Source of the DNA: Ruminococcus_G sp050944435
GTDB lineage: Bacteria > Bacillota > Clostridia > Lachnospirales > Lachnospiraceae
Direction of reading: 5' to 3'
DNA length: 64,000 nt
NCBI GenBank assembly: GCA_050944435.1
Contig: JBMNRB010000001.1
Coordinates: forward strand, 1 to 64,000
The translations under genes were made by a program, and so were the position numbers. Every line of letters begins with the position of its first letter. The first letter of the stretch is position 1. The notes below the pieces were generated by a model. It searched no databases. It had not been told where the DNA came from and saw nothing but the letters and a program-made list of their open reading frames with translations. This document shows positions 60,289 through 64,000 of this stretch, in pieces.

Positions 60289-63200
60289 GATAGAACTGAT
60301 AGAATTTGGAATGGTTAACTTCCTGACGGGGAAAACGGCGGCGGGAAAGACCACCATTATCGACGCCCTGCAGCTGGTGCTGCTGGGAGATACCAGCGGC
60401 GGATTTTTTAACAAAGCGGCCAATGAAAAGTCTGCCCGGACACTGAAAAGTTATCTTTTTGGAGAGCAGGGAGACGACGGCGATGCAGGGTTTCACTATC
60501 TGAGAAAAGAACGTTTTTCCAGTTATGTGGCGCTGGAGTTTGAGGATACGGAGAGGAAAAAACTTTTCACAGCGGGGATTGTCTGTGACTGTTATCGGGA
60601 TCAGACTTATGATTATAAGTGGTTTCTGCTTCATGCAGGGGGAATTCCTGAAAACCGCTTTGTGGATCAGGAGAGCAATACGCCCTTTGACCTGGCGGGG
60701 CTGAAGACTTATTTTGCCCGCATTTACGGCAGAAAGAAAAACAGCGCCTATGAGTTTTTTGATACCAACAAACGTTATCAGGAAGTGATTCTGGGAAAAT
60801 TTGGGCAGCTGAAGAATAAATACCGTATTTTGCTGCGAAAGGCGGTTCCCTTTTCTCCCATTTCAGATATTGAGAAATTTATCACAGAATCCATCTGCGA
60901 TGTGAAAAATAATATCAATGTGGAACAGATGCAGAGCGATATCCGTCAGTATAAGAACCTGGAGGAAGACGCCCAAAAGGTCAGGGAACGGATCGAGTAT
61001 CTGAAAGAGATCCGGGAAATTCATGAAAACTACGAGAGAGAAAAAGAGCGGTTCACTCAGCAGGACTATATCGTGATCAGGGCGGAGCAGGAAGAGTATG
61101 AGGGGGAGGAACAGGCCCTTGGGAATCAGATGGAAGAAAAACGCGGGCAGATTGCCCGTCAGGAAAAAGAAATGACCTTGCTGAAAGAGGAGGCGGATAA
61201 GCTTCAGAAAGAACGGGAGAAACTGGAGGAAGAATACAGAGGTTCTGATCTTGCCCTAAGGGAGAAGCATCTGCGGGAAAGACTGAAAAAGACAGAAGGG
61301 GAGATCGGGAGTCTGGAACAGGGTATCCAGGAAGCCGTCCGGCAGATCAAAAGTTACGGAGAGGGGTGGAGCCGGGCGCTGACTGAGGCGTCAAAGGCCG
61401 GATATGAACCGGAAAAAGAAAAGGCGGAAATTGTGGATCGTATGTGCCGCGTGACGGAGGAAGGACTTGCCGGTTTTCCCTTTAAAGAAGCCTCCAGGGG
61501 GCTTTCTGCGCTGCAAAATGATCTGAATGAATATCGGATTCAGTTAAAAAGCAGAGGGGATCAGATCAAACACGGCCTGGAAGAGCTGAAAGGAAAGATC
61601 CAGAATCTGGAAAAGGGGATCAAACCCTTTCCGCAGCAGGTGACCGCATTGAAACGGCTTCTGGAGGCGGAACTTTTCGGGATGCATAAAAAGGCAGTGC
61701 AGGTATCTGTGCTGGCAGATCTTCTTGAGATTCGTGATCCTGCATGGCGAAATGCCATTGAGGGATACCTGGACAGACAGAAGTTCTATCTTCTGGTACC
61801 GGAGGAATATTATCGGGACGCTCTTGCCGTTTACGATCAGGAGCGCAGAAGTAATCCGGTTTTTGACGCAGGACTGGTAGATATTGGAAAGCTGCGGAAA
61901 AATTTTCACAAAAAGCCGCTGGCCGGATCCCTTTCCGAGGAAATCGAGACGGAAAATCCCGATGGGAGACTTTATGCAGATTACCTCTTGGGCGGCGTTA
62001 TGAAATGTGAACGGGCGGAGGAACTGAATCACTATAAGACTGCCGTCACTAAGACCTGTATGCTCTATAAAGGGTATGTGAGCCGGAAACTGAATCCCTC
62101 CCGTTATGCTACGCCTTTTATCGGGCGGCGGTCCATGGAACTGATGCTGGAACAATACAAAAGAGAATGGGAAGAACAGGGGGCGCTGTATGAAGAGGCG
62201 CTTCGTGTACACCGCATGATAAAGAAGGCATCGGAGACAGCCGTACTAAGTGAATATGAGGCACAGAAACATAGCCAGGCGGCAGGTATGGGCAAACGGC
62301 TTGCACAGCTTCACGAAGAGTACGCCAGGGTGAAAGAGGAATACGATCACCTTGATCTTACCTATTTGAAACGGATGGAGCAGGAAATCCGTCGCCTCCA
62401 GGAGGAGCGGGAAAGCAGGGAAAAAGCCTGGCACAGTCTGGATAAGAAAAACGAACGTCTGCAGACGGAGCTGGAAGGTATCCAGGAGGAGAAATATCCC
62501 GCCGTTCTGGGAAAAATCGAAGGGGTGAAAAGAAGGATCGCGGAAAGATTTGAGCCGGAATGGATACAGGAGAAGGGAGAACCGCGCTTTCAGGAGGTAC
62601 GGACACAGCCCGGTCAATATACCCATTCTCTGCGGGAGCGATTTTACGCCAGCATGAAACAGACCGAACTGAAGCGGGACAGACTCCGGAAGGAGAGGAC
62701 CCGCAGGCGTTCCGATTACAACAGTATCTATAAGATGCCATATGATATCGAGCTGGAGAGCAACCGGCAGTTTGACAGAGAACTGGAAGAACTGGAAAAA
62801 ATACGCCTCCCGGAATATGCGGAAAAAATCCGGGATTCCCGGCAGAAGGCCTACGATCAGTTCCGGGATGATTTTATAGCCAAAATCAAGTCCAATATCG
62901 AGTCGGTATCCCAGCAGTTGGACGAGCTGAACGATTCGCTGAAGAAAAGTGTTTTCGGCACGGACCGGTATCGCTTTGTCAAAAGTCCCAGACCGGAATA
63001 CCGGAATTACTATGATATGATCATGGATCCGCTGCTTATGGATACCGGGGGCTGGAACATTGCGTCCCAGAGCTTCAACGAGAAGTATCAGAAAGAAATT
63101 GACGAGCTGTTTCAATTACTGATTCTCAATGAGACCAACGTCAGCGCCCAGCGCCGGGCGGAATATGAAAAAAGCATCAGAAAATTCACGGATTATAAGA

Positions 63201-63613
63201 CTTATCTGGTGTTTGATCTGGTGGTGACCGATGAGACGGGGGAGGAACAGAGGCTGTCTAAAACACTTTTGAAAAAGTCCGGCGGAGAGACCCAGATTCC
63301 CTTCTACATTGCTCTTCTGGCGTCCTTTTCACAGGTGTGCAGGATCAGGAATAAGAATCAGAACAATACGCTGCGGGTGATTATTCTGGATGAAGCCTTC
63401 AGTAAGATGGACGGTGAAAGAATCCGGGAAAGTATCCGGCTGCTGCGGCGTTTTGAACTGCAGGCCATTTTCTCGGCGCCTCCGGATAAGATTCCGGACA
63501 TCGCGCCTTTGGTGGACCGCAATATTGCTGTTTACCGGGATAACAGACACGCCTTCACCCGGTTTTTTGATCCAAGGGAAATCGAGGAGGTGCAGGATGG
63601 AGAAAAATTATGA
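60242..63613 (+). CDS. jetC: Wadjet SMC-like ATPase JetC
   Basis: A 1123-residue SMC/MukB-like ATPase. Walker A is GKTAAGKTT (30-38), then a long coiled-coil body (about 250-420, 640-870), the ABC signature SGGETQ (1013-1018) and Walker B VIILDEAFSKMDG with Asp1050-Glu1051. JetC is the motor that loops plasmid DNA. An ATG at 60221 is also in frame; 60242 is preferred because GAGGAGG lies 12 nt upstream and the family start KKLKRMLLIHWHHYEIELIEFG follows. It overlaps jetB by 47 nt and jetD by 17 nt. Confidence 0.9.
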   Translation: MKKLKRMLLIHWHHYEIELIEFGMVNFLTGKTAAGKTTIIDALQLVLLGDTSGGFFNKAANEKSARTLKSYLFGEQGDDGDAGFHYLRKERFSSYVALEFEDTERKKLFTAGIVCDCYRDQTYDYKWFLLHAGGIPENRFVDQESNTPFDLAGLKTYFARIYGRKKNSAYEFFDTNKRYQEVILGKFGQLKNKYRILLRKAVPFSPISDIEKFITESICDVKNNINVEQMQSDIRQYKNLEEDAQKVRERIEYLKEIREIHENYEREKERFTQQDYIVIRAEQEEYEGEEQALGNQMEEKRGQIARQEKEMTLLKEEADKLQKEREKLEEEYRGSDLALREKHLRERLKKTEGEIGSLEQGIQEAVRQIKSYGEGWSRALTEASKAGYEPEKEKAEIVDRMCRVTEEGLAGFPFKEASRGLSALQNDLNEYRIQLKSRGDQIKHGLEELKGKIQNLEKGIKPFPQQVTALKRLLEAELFGMHKKAVQVSVLADLLEIRDPAWRNAIEGYLDRQKFYLLVPEEYYRDALAVYDQERRSNPVFDAGLVDIGKLRKNFHKKPLAGSLSEEIETENPDGRLYADYLLGGVMKCERAEELNHYKTAVTKTCMLYKGYVSRKLNPSRYATPFIGRRSMELMLEQYKREWEEQGALYEEALRVHRMIKKASETAVLSEYEAQKHSQAAGMGKRLAQLHEEYARVKEEYDHLDLTYLKRMEQEIRRLQEERESREKAWHSLDKKNERLQTELEGIQEEKYPAVLGKIEGVKRRIAERFEPEWIQEKGEPRFQEVRTQPGQYTHSLRERFYASMKQTELKRDRLRKERTRRRSDYNSIYKMPYDIELESNRQFDRELEELEKIRLPEYAEKIRDSRQKAYDQFRDDFIAKIKSNIESVSQQLDELNDSLKKSVFGTDRYRFVKSPRPEYRNYYDMIMDPLLMDTGGWNIASQSFNEKYQKEIDELFQLLILNETNVSAQRRAEYEKSIRKFTDYKTYLVFDLVVTDETGEEQRLSKTLLKKSGGETQIPFYIALLASFSQVCRIRNKNQNNTLRVIILDEAFSKMDGERIRESIRLLRRFELQAIFSAPPDKIPDIAPLVDRNIAVYRDNRHAFTRFFDPREIEEVQDGEKL

Positions 63614-64000
63614 GAGACAGCTCCTTGAGAAGCTGCTTGAAAAGTATGAAAAGAGCAAAGCTTTTACCGGCGGACATTCTTCCCGAAGAATCGCTCTTAC
63701 CCTTTCGAAAGAGGAGCGGCTCCAGCGGGAAATGGAAAATCCGGAAGAAAAGCGGCTCTTCCTTTCTGTTCTTGCCGCGTTAAAAAAACAGGGGCTGGTG
63801 GATTATTCCTGGGTGAGGTTTGAAGAAGGCAATCTGGTGGATAAGATCTGGCTTATCCAGGATGAGGACAGAATCAGAGAAAGCTACCGGCGGACGGGGC
63901 GGATTCCCCTCAAAGAAAAAGCGGATGGGCTTCAGGAGATGGTGGAAAAATACGCGGGGGAACTGAAAGAGGGAACCGCTCTTCGCACTTTTCTGGAAAA
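63597..64000 (+). CDS. jetD: Wadjet nuclease JetD, truncated by window
   Basis: Only the first 134 codons are in the window; the frame is open to the edge. ATG 63597 has GAGGAGG 6 nt upstream and overlaps the jetC end by 17 nt. The visible part (ERQLLEKLLEKYEKSKAFTGG, SRRIALTLSKEERL, FLSVLAALKKQGLVDYSWVRFEEGNLVDKIWLI) matches the N-terminal DUF3322-like domain of JetD. The topoisomerase-like (Toprim) nuclease domain would lie beyond the edge. Assignment rests partly on gene order. Confidence 0.8.
   Translation, partial: MEKNYERQLLEKLLEKYEKSKAFTGGHSSRRIALTLSKEERLQREMENPEEKRLFLSVLAALKKQGLVDYSWVRFEEGNLVDKIWLIQDEDRIRESYRRTGRIPLKEKADGLQEMVEKYAGELKEGTALRTFLE

Noticed and set aside
1..64000. CRISPR arrays, prophage or insertion sequences
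   Set aside because: I saw no repeat-spacer pattern, integrase, transposase with end repeats or phage structural gene; the Rpn-type gene is the only transposase-like feature.

Overview
The window looks like chromosomal DNA of a gut-type Gram-positive Clostridia, most likely Lachnospiraceae. This is inferred from strong AGGAGG-type ribosome binding sites, moderate GC with AT-rich intergenic stretches, and family content: type III glutamine synthetase, DUF4364 and DUF1836 proteins, a YerC/TrpR-like repressor, YitT, DegV, ftsEX next to an S41 protease, and CUT2 sugar transport. I saw no rRNA, tRNA, CRISPR array, insertion sequence or prophage. Family assignments come from reading the proteins; no database search was run.

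Region 1 (1-19.4 kb) is a carbohydrate/cyclitol catabolic island. It opens with an IolE-type inosose dehydratase and a Gfo/Idh/MocA dehydrogenase, followed by a LacI repressor facing them, an XRE regulator and a frameshifted Rpn-type nuclease gene. An AraC regulator and a GntR/LacI hybrid (AraR-like) regulator are divergent from a long operon. That operon encodes a sugar-binding lipoprotein, two CUT2 permeases, a double ATPase, a Gfo/Idh/MocA enzyme, a TIM-barrel isomerase/epimerase, a zinc dehydrogenase, two tandem Gfo/Idh/MocA paralogues and a second zinc dehydrogenase. No hydrolase, kinase or aldolase is present. The set resembles redox remodelling of a sugar ring (oxidise, epimerise, reduce), as in the E. 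coli ycjQRS pathway, or an inositol-like route. The substrate is unknown.

Region 2 (19.4-40.6 kb) is core and housekeeping: CarD-like regulator, methyltransferase, SDR, EamA transporter, lipid kinase, GlnN, a MoxR ATPase/VWA pair, YitT, a PucR-type regulator, ftsEX with a C-terminal processing protease, DegV, a PdaA-like deacetylase, M18 aminopeptidase, CapA-like protein, an amidohydrolase and a MATE exporter.

Region 3 (40.6-47.7 kb) has a PLP aromatic-amino-acid-type decarboxylase divergent from a LysR regulator, then a MerR regulator divergent from an alpha/beta hydrolase and a flavodoxin. A DUF4364/radical SAM/YerC operon and a DUF1836 gene follow.

Region 4 (47.8-64 kb) has pcrA, a small acidic membrane protein, a prolyl-tRNA deacylase-like protein, an RlmD-type RNA methyltransferase, a TTG-started acyl-ACP thioesterase, a membrane protein with a two-component system, a zinc dehydrogenase and an O6-methylguanine methyltransferase. 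It ends in a Wadjet (JetABCD) plasmid-defence operon whose jetD is cut by the window edge.
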